Source of the DNA: UBA1479 sp002706405
Lineage (GTDB): Bacteria; Pseudomonadota; Alphaproteobacteria; Rhodospirillales; Casp-alpha2
Assembly (NCBI GenBank): GCA_963972255.1
Contig: CAXATO010000014.1
Span: forward strand, 49,978 to 113,977
Direction of reading: 5' to 3'
Length of the DNA stretch: 64,000 bases
Part shown: positions 16,817-25,059 of the stretch, one piece after another
How the letters are laid out: each line of letters begins with the position of its first letter
How positions within the stretch are numbered: the stretch's first letter is position 1
Position numbers and translations under genes: made by a program
Notes under the pieces: generated by a model
The model's input: only the letters and a program-made list of their open reading frames with translations
Database searches by the model: none
Told to the model about the DNA's origin: nothing

Positions 16817-17566
16817 TCAATGTGCTCCCAGGTAAGCGTCGATGACGCGCTGGTCGTTCTGGACCTCGTCCGGCGTGCCATGGGCGAGAAGCTCGCCATG
16901 GGCCAGACAATAGATGGACTGGGCCATGTTCATGATCACGCGCATGTTGTGCTCGATGACGAACAGCGTGATGCCCAGTTCTTCGTTGGCGCGGCGGAGC
17001 CGATCGATCAGCCCGTTGATGAGCGTCGGGTTGATGCCCGCCGTCGGCTCGTCAAGCAGCAGCACTTCGGGCCGGTTCATCAGCGCCATGGCGAATTCGA
17101 GCAGCTTTTGCTGCCCGAACGACAGGTCGCCCGAGATCAGCCGCCGCTTTTCGTAAAGCCCCACGAAGTCGAGCAGACGGTCGACCTCTTCCATGGTTTC
17201 CTTGTCGCCGCGGTTCTTGAACATGTCCGCGAAGCCCAGCTTCCGGTGCGGGATCGAGATCAGCATGTTGTCGATGCAGTTCATGTTCGAATAGATGCGG
17301 GTCTGCTGGAAGGTGCGCAGAAGCCCCAGGCGCGCGATCTGCGGCACCCGGTAGGAGGAGATTTCCTCACCCTTGAACTTGATCGAGCCCTCGTCGATGG
17401 GATGGTAGCCGACGATGGAGTTGAACAAGGTCGTCTTGCCCGACCCGTTTGGCCCGATCAGGCCGGTGATGCCGCCGGACGGCACCTTCAGCGAGATGTT
17501 GTGATTGGCGACCACGCCCCCGTAGGACTTCGATACGCCCGAGATTTCAATGACGGTATCGGTCAT
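16817..17566 (-). CDS. livG: branched-chain amino acid type ABC transporter ATPase (LivG)
   Basis: A 249-residue ABC ATPase starting MTDTVIEISGVSKSYGG. Walker A is GPNGSGKTT, the signature LSFGQQKLLEFAMAL, and Walker B LLLDEPTAGINP, all typical of LivG. The start ATG overlaps the end of livM by 4 bp. It pairs with LivF to energise the LivH/LivM permease. Confidence 0.95.
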   Translation of the reverse strand: MTDTVIEISGVSKSYGGVVANHNISLKVPSGGITGLIGPNGSGKTTLFNSIVGYHPIDEGSIKFKGEEISSYRVPQIARLGLLRTFQQTRIYSNMNCIDNMLISIPHRKLGFADMFKNRGDKETMEEVDRLLDFVGLYEKRRLISGDLSFGQQKLLEFAMALMNRPEVLLLDEPTAGINPTLINGLIDRLRRANEELGITLFVIEHNMRVIMNMAQSIYCLAHGELLAHGTPDEVQNDQRVIDAYLGAH

Positions 17567-18594
17567 TTTGCCGTCTCCTTCTTGTCGACGATAATGCCGA
17601 ACCGTTCCGGGAATTTTTCCATCAGCCAGCCCATGATGCCCTGCTGGAAGAACACCACGTTGACGATGATCAGCACGCCGAGCGCCACCCATTGCCAACC
17701 CAGGAAGTAGGTCCAGGTGAACTCCTTCAGGATATGGAACAGGACGGCGCCGAGGATCGGTCCCCACAGCGTTCCCTTACCGCCCAGCAGCGACATGGCG
17801 ACCATGAAGATGCCGAACGTCGCGACCGGGAAGGCGACTTCGAGGGGTTCGACGAAGCCGGTCATGTTGCCGAACAGGGCGCCGGAAATCCCCAGGAAGA
17901 ATGCTGAAACCGACCACGCGATCGTCTTGTAGCGCAGGGTGTGGATGCCCATGGCTTCGGCTTTCTGTTCGTCGTCGCGGATGGCGTTGATGGCCAGGCC
18001 GAAACGGGTCGAATACAGCCAGCTGCAGAACAGATAGGTTCCGATCGCGGCGAAGAAGCACATGAAATAGAACATCAGCGATTTGCCGTCGGCGCTGCCC
18101 GGGTAGACGGGCATGGCCAAGCCGCCGCCGGCGCCGACCCATTCCCAGGTCCCCATCAATTCACCGGCCGTCAGCGCGATGCCGAGGGTGCCGATGGCGA
18201 AATAGGGACCGCGCAGACCGAACAGGGTCCAGCCAAGGGAGGCCGCCAATAGGGCCGACCCGATGCCTGCCGCCAGAATCCCCCATCCCAAGCCCCAGAA
18301 GTACTCGGAATTCGTATAGGTGAAATCGACCGCACCCGAGGATGCGGTGTATTCGGACACGTTGGCGAACATGCTGATCTGAACCAGGGCCGAGATATAC
18401 ATGCCCGAACCGAAGAACAGGATGTTGCCGAGCGAGTTGTAGCCCATCTGGCCGCCCATGATGTCCCAGGTCAGGGCGAACAGGACCATGACCCAAAGGA
18501 CGGCGATCTGGATGGTCACGCCGGGAATGACGAAGGGGGCCGCGACGCCGAAGATCAGAATCGGCAGATGCAGTTTCGGATTGAATGATTCCAA
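17563..18594 (-). CDS. livM: branched-chain amino acid type ABC permease (LivM)
   Basis: A 343-residue permease with about 10 membrane helices. The coupling-loop region INAIRDDEQKAEAMGIHTLRYKTIAWSVSAFFLGISGAL is the LivM EAA-like signature. The start appears to be TTG 18594, preceded by a GGGAG ribosome site; no ATG or GTG is nearby in frame. Confidence 0.93.
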   Translation of the reverse strand: MESFNPKLHLPILIFGVAAPFVIPGVTIQIAVLWVMVLFALTWDIMGGQMGYNSLGNILFFGSGMYISALVQISMFANVSEYTASSGAVDFTYTNSEYFWGLGWGILAAGIGSALLAASLGWTLFGLRGPYFAIGTLGIALTAGELMGTWEWVGAGGGLAMPVYPGSADGKSLMFYFMCFFAAIGTYLFCSWLYSTRFGLAINAIRDDEQKAEAMGIHTLRYKTIAWSVSAFFLGISGALFGNMTGFVEPLEVAFPVATFGIFMVAMSLLGGKGTLWGPILGAVLFHILKEFTWTYFLGWQWVALGVLIIVNVVFFQQGIMGWLMEKFPERFGIIVDKKETAK

Positions 18595-18631
18595 GGTTTT
18601 TGCTCCCGTTATCGTTCTTCTTGGACCGCGC

Positions 18632-19534
18632 TTACTGCACGACCTGGCGATGGCGGCGCATCTCGAGCTGCCGGTAAATCAGCACGGCAACCAGAAGGCC
18701 GACCACGCAGGCCTGCTGGAATTCGGCGCCAAGTACGAATCCGCCGTATTGCTCCATGACGCCGAGCCCCAGCCCCGCCATGATGACGCCGCCCAGATTG
18801 CCGAACCCGGCCGCCGTGACGATGACGAAGGATCGGATCGAATGGCCGATGCCGTAGAACGGCTGAATCACCCAGATCATCGAGATCAAGGCACCCGCCG
18901 CCCCGCAGATCGCCGCGTTCAGGGAAAAGGTGAAGGCATAGACCTTGTCCGTGTCGATGCCCATGACCCGCGCGGCGCGGGCATCCTGCGCCGTGGCACG
19001 GATCGCCTGCCCCATGCGCGAGTTCTTCATGAACAGCACCACGGCTACGGCCAACACGCCGCATAGGCCGAAGGCGACCAGCTTGATATCGGCGACGGTG
19101 ACACTGTTATCGAAATAGCTGCGGATGGCGAAATCACTTTCCGCCGTCTGCACCTCGGGGCCGAACATCAGGTTCAACGCCTGGGCCAGAACGATGGCGA
19201 GGCCGAAGGTCGCAAGCAGCGAGGTGAACATGTCCTTGTCGATGACGCGGCGGATGATGGTGACGTAAACCACCCAGCCGAACACGAACATGACGACGAT
19301 CGACACCGGCAGGCCCCACAGGGGATGAATGCCCTGCTTGCCCAGCCACCAGGCGACGTAGCCGCCCATGATGACGAAGTCACCCTGCGCCAGGTTCTTC
19401 ACGTTCATCACGCCCCACACGAGAGCCAACCCGTAGGCCGCCAACGCGAAGGTCGAGCCGATGAACAGACCGTCGAGGATCAGCTGTATGTTGAAGACCG
19501 GTGCTGCGGTCAGAATTGAAATATTGTCCCACAT
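18632..19534 (-). CDS. livH: branched-chain amino acid type ABC permease (LivH)
   Basis: A 300-residue permease with about eight helices. It shows the LivH N-terminal pattern LILDGLFIGSTFALAAYGLALVWGVMNVKNLAQGDFVIMGGY and the coupling loop RMGQAIRATAQDARAARVMGIDTDKVYAFTF. It is the second gene of the operon, separated from the binding-protein gene by about 160 bp that carry a hairpin. Confidence 0.94.
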   Translation of the reverse strand: MWDNISILTAAPVFNIQLILDGLFIGSTFALAAYGLALVWGVMNVKNLAQGDFVIMGGYVAWWLGKQGIHPLWGLPVSIVVMFVFGWVVYVTIIRRVIDKDMFTSLLATFGLAIVLAQALNLMFGPEVQTAESDFAIRSYFDNSVTVADIKLVAFGLCGVLAVAVVLFMKNSRMGQAIRATAQDARAARVMGIDTDKVYAFTFSLNAAICGAAGALISMIWVIQPFYGIGHSIRSFVIVTAAGFGNLGGVIMAGLGLGVMEQYGGFVLGAEFQQACVVGLLVAVLIYRQLEMRRHRQVVQ

Positions 19535-19618
19535 GTCCCTGATCCATCCCTAGTTCAGTGGAGAGGCGATTAGTCGGAAAATCCGAAAAATATAATATTT
19601 GTCGAGTGCAGGAACCGA

Positions 19619-19647
19619 CCGCCCCCGGCCGTCATGGCCGAGGGCGG
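19619..19647 (-). other. hairpin between the binding-protein gene and livH
   Basis: A 12-bp stem with one mismatch and a 5-nt loop in the livK-livH gap. It is not followed by a T run on the minus strand, so it is more likely an mRNA-stabilising or processing hairpin than a full terminator. Such elements commonly let the binding protein be made in excess over the permease. Confidence 0.6.
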
Positions 19648-19693
19648 GGTTCTATCAATGCCTGCGGTTACCCGTCAGGTCGAATGGCCCTGA

Positions 19694-20932
19694 TTACTGA
19701 GCCTTCCGCGGCCAGTTCACGGGGTGCGACGCCCATTTGGACGGCGCGACCACGTTGTATTCGCCGTTCTGGATCTGGCGCAGGACCATCGGCTTGGCGA
19801 TGTTGTTGCCTTCCGGCGCGAACTTGATCCCGCCGTAGAAGGTTTCCATGTCCGTCGCCGCGATGGCGTCACGCACCTTTTCCGGATCCAGAGAATTGGC
19901 CCGTTCGAAGGCATCCTTCCACACCAGAACCGATGCGGTCGCCTGAGCCGACTGATAAGGAACGTTCTTGTAACCATCGAAGGTCTTCTTGAATTCCTTG
20001 TCGTAGTCGGCGGCCGTGCCGAAATACTTGTCCTTGTAGGTCAAGGTCGGCGCCCATTGCGTCGGGCACAGGAAGTCGTTGGTCGAAGCACCGAATTTGG
20101 TGGTGATCTTGGCTGCCTCGCAATGGGTCAGCGCGATCATCGGTACGTCGATCTTCATTTCCTTAATCTGACGCGCCCCCGTGGCCGCGCCCTTGGAATG
20201 GCCGGACAGCAGCAACAGGTCCGGCTTCAAGGCCTTGACCTTGGTCAGGGTCGAGGAAATGTCATTCAGGTCGCGCGGCATCTTGTCGTCGATGACGACC
20301 TTCATGCCGTACTTTTTCGCGTCTTCCAGCACACCGGCCCGCACGTCGAGGGAGAACGGGTCGTTCTCGAACGCCATGGCGATCTTCACCTCGGACGGCT
20401 TCTTGCCGTTCTTTTCGGCGATTTCGGCGGCCAGCCCGATCGAACTGGCAAGATACTGTTCGGACGTCGACAGAACCGCGAACAGATATTTGTAGCCCTT
20501 GTTGAACAGCGAGCGTGACGCACCCTCCGCTTCAATCATGGGCACCTTGTATTTTTCGATGATCGGTGCCGCGGCCTTGGTGGTGGCGGACGAATACGGC
20601 CCCAGGAAATACTTCACACCGTCTTGATTGACTAGGCGTTCCAGCAGCTGCGCCGTGCGCAGCGGCGTCGATTCATCATCGTAATACTGAATCTTCAGCT
20701 TGTAGGATTTGCCGCCGACCTTGACGCCGCCCATCGAGTTGATTTTCGCGACGCCGATGTCATAGCCGTTCTTGGCATGGATGCCGTTGGTTGAATACTT
20801 ACCGGTGAATGAAATCGCCGAACCGAGGATGATGGTGTCGCCTTCGACCTTAGCCTGCGCCGGACCGGCGAAAGCCAAGCCGGCAACCGCCAAGCCTGCG
20901 GCAACGGCTGAAATGAGTCGTTTGGTGTTCAT
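19694..20932 (-). CDS. branched-chain amino acid type ABC substrate-binding protein
   Basis: A 412-residue periplasmic binding protein (Peripla_BP_6 type) with a signal peptide at residues 1-28 (cleavage after GPAQA). The first mature strand IILGSAISFTGKYSTNG and FLGPYSSATTKAAAPIIEKYKVPMI are characteristic. Start ATG 20932 is preceded by a GGGAGGA ribosome site. The true ligand may be amino acids, short amides or aromatic acids; the family is broad and the window gives no catabolic clue. It heads the five-gene operon. Confidence 0.93.
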   Translation of the reverse strand: MNTKRLISAVAAGLAVAGLAFAGPAQAKVEGDTIILGSAISFTGKYSTNGIHAKNGYDIGVAKINSMGGVKVGGKSYKLKIQYYDDESTPLRTAQLLERLVNQDGVKYFLGPYSSATTKAAAPIIEKYKVPMIEAEGASRSLFNKGYKYLFAVLSTSEQYLASSIGLAAEIAEKNGKKPSEVKIAMAFENDPFSLDVRAGVLEDAKKYGMKVVIDDKMPRDLNDISSTLTKVKALKPDLLLLSGHSKGAATGARQIKEMKIDVPMIALTHCEAAKITTKFGASTNDFLCPTQWAPTLTYKDKYFGTAADYDKEFKKTFDGYKNVPYQSAQATASVLVWKDAFERANSLDPEKVRDAIAATDMETFYGGIKFAPEGNNIAKPMVLRQIQNGEYNVVAPSKWASHPVNWPRKAQ

Positions 20933-21039
20933 GCGTGTCCTCCCAGACATTTATGTTTAAGGCATTCTTTAATCGCTCCGTGCGCCATTGTTCGGCGCTT
21001 ACTGAAACGTCTGCCTCGTTCAGCTCCTCGAAACCTCCC

Positions 21040-21057
21040 GGTGCCGTCAACGGCACC
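21040..21057 (-). other. leader hairpin upstream of the binding-protein gene
   Basis: A perfect 8-bp inverted repeat (GGTGCCGT and its complement) with a 2-nt centre, about 110 bp before the start codon and inside the predicted untranslated leader. A GGGAGG run follows on the minus strand. It may be a protein-binding site or an RNA element. Confidence 0.45.
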
Positions 21058-21085
21058 GATCAGCCCGGAGAACTGTTCGCGCTTG

Positions 21086-21113
21086 ATATTAGCCAAGTCA
21101 TGGCATGGCGCAA
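21086..21113 (-). promoter_or_regulatory. candidate promoter of the liv-type operon
   Basis: On the minus strand a TTGCGC (-35) and a TAATAT (-10) are separated by 16 bp. This would start transcription near 21079 and give a leader of about 147 nt before the binding-protein gene. Inferred from match to the sigma-70 consensus only. Confidence 0.45.
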
Positions 21114-21168
21114 GCGGAACCCAAGGACCGCTAATTAGAATGCTGAAATATATAAGAAAATTTTCGGC

Positions 21169-21702
21169 CTAGGAATTTTTAGCGCCCGGATCCCATGCCT
21201 TGACCTGAACCGGTTTACCGGTCTGAGTGACGAAAACCTTGGGTTTCACCACCTGTTGGACTCCGGGCGTGTTTTCAGCCCGCACAAACGACAGGCGCAT
21301 GGCATCCAGGGTAATTTCCGTCCTGAGCCCCTTGGCCCGCGCCTGCTTATAGGCGCTGGTCCCCTTGGTTATCTGGTTCAAACGCTCCATGGACGCATGG
21401 CCGAACCGACGCCACAGGCTGCTCAGATAACCGTCGATTTCGTGGGGGATAAACAGTTCGACATCGATGTTCGGGCGGCCACGGGAGAATCCGGCGTAAA
21501 TGTTCGGCTCCATGGGACCGAGCTCGTCGGCAACGAAAACGGCCGGCATCAGCTTGCGCCCATTATGCAGCACGGCGTAGTAGCCCTGCGCGAGGAACAG
21601 AAGCCGCTGAAGCTTTTGCGGCTGCAGATATTCGTTCTGTTCCAACGCCGTGTCCGCGAACCAGAAGGACACGTCGAAGGCGCTGTTTACATCGGCACGC
21701 AT
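21169..21702 (-). CDS. SocA/Panacea (DUF4065) domain protein
   Basis: A 177-residue soluble protein beginning MRADVNSAFDVSFWF. The segment LQPQKLQRLLFLAQGYYAVLHNGRKLMPAVFVADELGPMEPNIYAGF is the DUF4065 core seen in the Caulobacter antitoxin/adaptor SocA and in many phage-linked antitoxins. The C-terminal 40 residues are basic and outside the domain. No small toxin-like gene is adjacent: the upstream gene on the same strand is separated by an intrinsic terminator. It may be a solitary conserved regulator and not a live toxin-antitoxin pair. Longer upstream starts exist in frame but look non-coding. Confidence 0.8.
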   Translation of the reverse strand: MRADVNSAFDVSFWFADTALEQNEYLQPQKLQRLLFLAQGYYAVLHNGRKLMPAVFVADELGPMEPNIYAGFSRGRPNIDVELFIPHEIDGYLSSLWRRFGHASMERLNQITKGTSAYKQARAKGLRTEITLDAMRLSFVRAENTPGVQQVVKPKVFVTQTGKPVQVKAWDPGAKNS

Positions 21703-21878
21703 GCCTTGAACCCTTGTTTCCGGCGTCAATCCGGTGTGATCGTCTCCGCGCCGCGCACTTGCGCGGCCGGCCCCAGTATCACCCGCCATTGACCAACGAA
21801 AGATTAACATGGGCCGCGCATCGGCGGTCCAGCCTAAACATCCCTTCCGCCCCGGGCCAGGAACCCCACCCCATATAA

Positions 21879-21902
21879 AAAAGCCGGCCATCCGGCCGGC
21901 GC
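21879..21902 (-). terminator. intrinsic terminator of the 22.35-21.93 kb gene
   Basis: Read on the minus strand: a perfect 7-bp stem GCCGGCC/GGCCGGC with a 4-nt loop, directly followed by TTTTTTATATG. It lies 24 bp after the stop of the hypothetical gene at 21926. Confidence 0.9.
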
Positions 21903-21925
21903 GTCGGACGGTCGGCGACGGAACG

Positions 21926-22354
21926 CTACAGCCGCATGCTCAGAGTCATGCCGTTCCTGGGCAGGGTGCCGTGAATGACCTGAGCGTTCAGCTCATAAGT
22001 GGCGATCGCTTTCGAGACGAGCCCCCCGAAATTCTTGGGCCGGCCTTCTTCGCCGTAGGTACGGGGCGCCGCAAGCTCGCTCTGAATGATATTGGCGAAG
22101 GTTTCATTCGGCGCCGAAAAGCGGCCGCGCCCCAGGTTCGGATTGCGCCGACGGTCGTCGGACAAGGCGCGGCGGTCATCATATTTATCTTCCGGCGCGT
22201 TCTGGAAGCCGAACTGGGCGGCTTCGAACGACATCGCATTGCTGCCGCTCAATTCCTCCACCCGGCCGTGGCCAGACACCCCCGCCGCACCCGTCATGCG
22301 GGCGGTCGAGACGCTGGATATCGCCGGCGCGGTGGTTGGAGAAATCTTCGCCAT
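21926..22354 (-). CDS. conserved-looking hypothetical protein
   Basis: A 142-residue soluble protein with no signal peptide. The N-terminal 45 residues are Ala/Ser/Thr-rich and probably disordered; the middle is charged (DDRRALSDDRRRNPN), and the C-terminus (KAIATYELNAQVIHGTLPRNG) looks like a folded helix-strand segment. I recognise no family. It has its own promoter-like -10, a structured leader and a strong terminator, so it is a single-gene transcription unit. The GGGA ribosome site is unusually close (about 2 nt) to ATG 22354. Confidence 0.65.
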   Translation of the reverse strand: MAKISPTTAPAISSVSTARMTGAAGVSGHGRVEELSGSNAMSFEAAQFGFQNAPEDKYDDRRALSDDRRRNPNLGRGRFSAPNETFANIIQSELAAPRTYGEEGRPKNFGGLVSKAIATYELNAQVIHGTLPRNGMTLSMRL

Positions 22355-22380
22355 ATTCCCGTTCGTTACTTATCGTTCGT

Positions 22381-22438
22381 CTGCGCCCGTCCCCGTGCAA
22401 CACGTACGGGCCGGGCACACTGCCCCATTAAGGCGCAG
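22381..22438 (-). ncRNA. structured 5' leader, candidate cis-regulatory RNA
   Basis: Within the predicted leader of the 142-residue protein gene, an outer pair CTGCGCC (22381-22387) with GGCGCAG (22432-22438) encloses two hairpins. One is GCCCGT (22385-22390) with ACGGGC (22406-22411), which contains a further CGTG/CACG pair. The other is GGGCA (22413-22417) with TGCCC (22421-22425). The outer stem and the first hairpin share three bases, so two exclusive folds are possible. It matches no riboswitch I recognise. Confidence 0.4.
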
Positions 22439-22459
22439 GTATACCACTACACCATTTAA

Positions 22460-22465
22460 ATTATA
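22460..22465 (-). promoter_or_regulatory. -10 element TATAAT upstream of the structured leader
   Basis: A perfect TATAAT on the minus strand in an otherwise unusually AT-rich patch. The best -35 candidates are TTGTTC at 15-bp spacing or GCTTGT at 18-bp spacing. It would give a leader of about 100 nt. Confidence 0.5.
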
Positions 22466-22520
22466 GGAGTCTTAACGACAGAACAAGCGTAGAAGCCCCA
22501 GGTATTTCAGGGGGTTATAG

Positions 22521-23372
22521 TTAACGCGCCGCAGACCGGCCGCCGATCAGACCCGGAGCCGCCGCGAGAAAGTCCAAAACCGCCTCGCCGGCGCCGAAGT
22601 CGTAGACATCGCTATGCCCAGCCCCCGGCAGCCAGGCCGCCGTCTTGGGTGCTGCCGCAAGGTCGAACAGCCGCTGCCCCTGATCCTGGGGAACCACCCG
22701 GTCGGCACTGCCGTGAATGACCAGAACCGGGCATTGCACCGCAGCAATCCTGGCGCTGGATTCGTAGCGGTCGCGGGTCAAAAGCCCGGTCGGCAACCAG
22801 GGATAATGCACCTTCGCCGCATCGGCCATGGTGGTGAATGGCGCTTCGAGCACCAAGCCCCGCACAGGTGTACCCGCCTGGGCCAAATGGTGGGCCGCTT
22901 GAACGGCGACACCGGTTCCCAGCGATTCGCCGTATATGACGATCTTCCCCGGCCCATACCCTTGACCCGCCAGCCACGCCAAATTGGCCTGGGCGTCGGT
23001 ATAGAGCCCCGCTTCCGTCGGGCGGCCCGAATTGCCGCCATACCCCCGGTATTCCGCCAGCATCATGCCGAACCCCTGCGCCGCGAGAAGGCGTGCCTTG
23101 TAGGCGCGGTCGGCGATGGTGCCCGCGTTGCCGTGGAAATAGAGCACGACCGGGCGGCCCGGCGCGGGCGCCAGAAACCAGGACAGGAGCGCCATCCCGT
23201 CCGCGGTCGGAACACGCACTTCCCGCGCGGACTCAAGGCCAACATCCGCGGGCCGGCCGGCGGAGCCGCCCGGGTGGTACATGAGATGCCGTTGTCCAAG
23301 AAACACCAACCCGACGACAAGGACGTAGGCGCCGACGGCAATGATCAGCAATTGGAAGACGGTCTGCATCAT
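22521..23372 (-). CDS. membrane-anchored alpha/beta hydrolase
   Basis: A 283-residue serine hydrolase of the BEM46/ABHD13-like type. Residues 5-24 form an N-terminal membrane anchor, followed by the oxyanion motif YFHGNAGT, the nucleophile elbow YGESLGTG, an acid in HGSADRVVP and the catalytic His in GAGHSDVYD. The start is one of two adjacent ATGs (23372 or 23369), because sequence further upstream is Arg/Pro-rich frame shadow. The substrate is unknown. The next minus-strand gene upstream encodes a lipoprotein, with a gap of about 46 bp. Confidence 0.88.
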   Translation of the reverse strand: MMQTVFQLLIIAVGAYVLVVGLVFLGQRHLMYHPGGSAGRPADVGLESAREVRVPTADGMALLSWFLAPAPGRPVVLYFHGNAGTIADRAYKARLLAAQGFGMMLAEYRGYGGNSGRPTEAGLYTDAQANLAWLAGQGYGPGKIVIYGESLGTGVAVQAAHHLAQAGTPVRGLVLEAPFTTMADAAKVHYPWLPTGLLTRDRYESSARIAAVQCPVLVIHGSADRVVPQDQGQRLFDLAAAPKTAAWLPGAGHSDVYDFGAGEAVLDFLAAAPGLIGGRSAAR

Positions 23373-23418
23373 CGGTCCGGACCACCGCCGGCCTGGCCTG
23401 CGGGCCGGAATGCGGGAC

Positions 23419-23988
23419 TCACGGCTTGGCGTCGGACTGACCGGGTACGGCCGGCGGTAAGGCGGGCAGCGGCGTCGCCGCCGGCGCGTCCGTGGAACCA
23501 GACCGACCGAACAGCACGCCCATGGGACGCGCCCCGTCCTCAAACCCGGTCAACGGCGTGCCCGGCTGTCCGGGCGTTGCGGCGGAAGGCCCCTGGACGG
23601 CGCCGCGCCGCGCCATGGACCGCGTCCCGACGGCGCCGGTACATGAAAACTCGGCGCCAACCGGCGTCAACATCGGGCACAACGTGTAATCATTACGGAT
23701 AAAGGCGATGCCCGTCCCGTATGGCGCGCAGGTTTCGGCAGCGAGGCGCGCGACCTCGGCCGGCGTCGTCGAGCGTTTGGAATAACAGACGGTCACCCGG
23801 TCCCGCGTTTTCGGCGTTTTGGCGAATTCAGGGTGTTCGCGGTCGTAGGCGGCGACGTCATAGACGTAGGGATTGGCCATTCCACACCCGCCAACCAGTG
23901 CTACGACAAGAACAGCCAGTGTCGTTGCGCGCACCGTTGTGAAACGGGCGCTGCTTGTCCGATCAATGCGTTGAGACGACGTGGCCAT
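23419..23988 (-). CDS. predicted outer-membrane lipoprotein
   Basis: A 189-residue protein with a signal sequence ending in the lipobox LVGGC, so it should be lipidated near residue 33. The mature N-terminal half has a small domain with several cysteines (VTVCYSKRSTTPAEV, AETCAPYGTGIAF, TLCPMLTP, EFSCTG); the C-terminal 70 residues are Pro/Ala/Gly-rich and low complexity. The name of the family is not known to me. It is probably co-transcribed with the downstream hydrolase. Confidence 0.75.
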   Translation of the reverse strand: MATSSQRIDRTSSARFTTVRATTLAVLVVALVGGCGMANPYVYDVAAYDREHPEFAKTPKTRDRVTVCYSKRSTTPAEVARLAAETCAPYGTGIAFIRNDYTLCPMLTPVGAEFSCTGAVGTRSMARRGAVQGPSAATPGQPGTPLTGFEDGARPMGVLFGRSGSTDAPAATPLPALPPAVPGQSDAKP

Positions 23989-24192
23989 GGTCCCGCTATA
24001 GCCTCTTTTTCGCGCCCCGGCAAACCCCATGCCCGTCGGGGATTATCGACAATTTTATCTAAAAGTACCGGCAAATTATTCATTCGAATGCGTATTTTTC
24101 ACACCGTACACTATATCGAAAGTCATAGGTCCGGTCATGCAACGAACCGGCAGGCGGCACCACCCCGCAGATTGAGGAAAGGAGCATTAAAC

Positions 24193-24945
24193 ATGGCACG
24201 CGCGGCACAGGCGATGACGGCACCGAAACGAGGCAGATTCCGCCCGTTCCGGGCGCTGGCTCTGGTCTTCGGCGTCTTGGGCCTGGCCTTCGCTCTGCTG
24301 GCCCATTTCGCCTCCCCCGCGCCGCAGGACATTGGATCGGACACGGCCGACGCCGCGGGAATCGCCGGTCACCTGCCGGACATGGAGCGCAAAAAGCAGG
24401 AGGTTCAGCACATTGGTGCGGCGGCCCTGCAGCGCTACGTGGCCCGCGTGCGCGCCCCTTTGGCCGATCCGAATTTTTTCATCGGCCCCATTGAAATCGG
24501 CATGACCTACGAGGCGTTCCTCAAGATCGTCCCCACCCCGGAATCCCTGAAGGCCGCGCAGGCCGGCGTGATCGGCGTCGTGCGCACGGACAAAGGCGTG
24601 TTCACCGCCCACTTTCGAACCGCCGAGAAAGACGCTCCCGCCTTTCGCCTGAGCTACACGCAGACTTTCCATTTTCATACTGAACGCGAAATTACCGGAC
24701 ATCTGGGCAATCTGTGGGGCAAACCTACGACCTCGGAGTGCACCCGCCTGTCCTACGGCAATGGACAGGACTGCCGCTATCAGTGGTGGCCGGTAAACGG
24801 CGTGCGCGTCAACGCCCAGCTGCGGGTCACCAACGAACGCCTGCACGGACGCCCCGAAATCACCCTGCGCGTTGACGCCGCCGACGAACGCACGGAGGGC
24901 CGCCGCTGGTCCTCCTACCGGGTCGCCTCCGCCGCCGGCCGCTGA
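24193..24945 (+). CDS. hypothetical membrane-anchored protein
   Basis: A 250-residue protein with a basic N-terminus, one membrane helix (about residues 20-42) and a periplasmic domain of about 200 residues. ATG 24193 follows a GGAG ribosome site. The soluble domain contains IGPIEIGMTYEAFLKIVP and a Cys pair (SECTRLSYGNGQDCRYQWW) likely to form a disulphide. I recognise no named family. It sits alone between the divergent lipoprotein gene and gcdH. Confidence 0.75.
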   Translation: MARAAQAMTAPKRGRFRPFRALALVFGVLGLAFALLAHFASPAPQDIGSDTADAAGIAGHLPDMERKKQEVQHIGAAALQRYVARVRAPLADPNFFIGPIEIGMTYEAFLKIVPTPESLKAAQAGVIGVVRTDKGVFTAHFRTAEKDAPAFRLSYTQTFHFHTEREITGHLGNLWGKPTTSECTRLSYGNGQDCRYQWWPVNGVRVNAQLRVTNERLHGRPEITLRVDAADERTEGRRWSSYRVASAAGR

Positions 24946-25007
24946 CGCTCGTCCCATTTCAACCTGCGAAATGCTCTGAATCTTGCCCGCACCTCTGAAC
25001 CGTGCGA

Positions 25008-25034
25008 CGTTGGCGCCCTCATTTGGCGCCAACG
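25008..25034 (+). other. perfect 10-bp inverted repeat upstream of gcdH
   Basis: CGTTGGCGCC and its exact complement around a 7-nt loop, 26 bp before the gcdH start and 63 bp after the previous stop. No T run follows, so it may be an operator or a leader hairpin, or a weak terminator. Confidence 0.55.
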
Positions 25035-25059
25035 ATAAGCAAACAGGAAGGAGCACCCG

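Noticed and set aside
21169..22354. A toxin-antitoxin module made of the SocA-like gene and the 142-residue upstream gene.
   Set aside because: A strong intrinsic terminator lies between them, and the upstream protein has no toxin-like features.
22405..22460. A tRNA-like stretch on the minus strand (GGTGTAGTGGTATACC resembling a D-arm).
   Set aside because: There is no GGTTCGAATCC T-arm, no matching acceptor stem and a poor anticodon stem. The segment is better explained as part of the structured leader.
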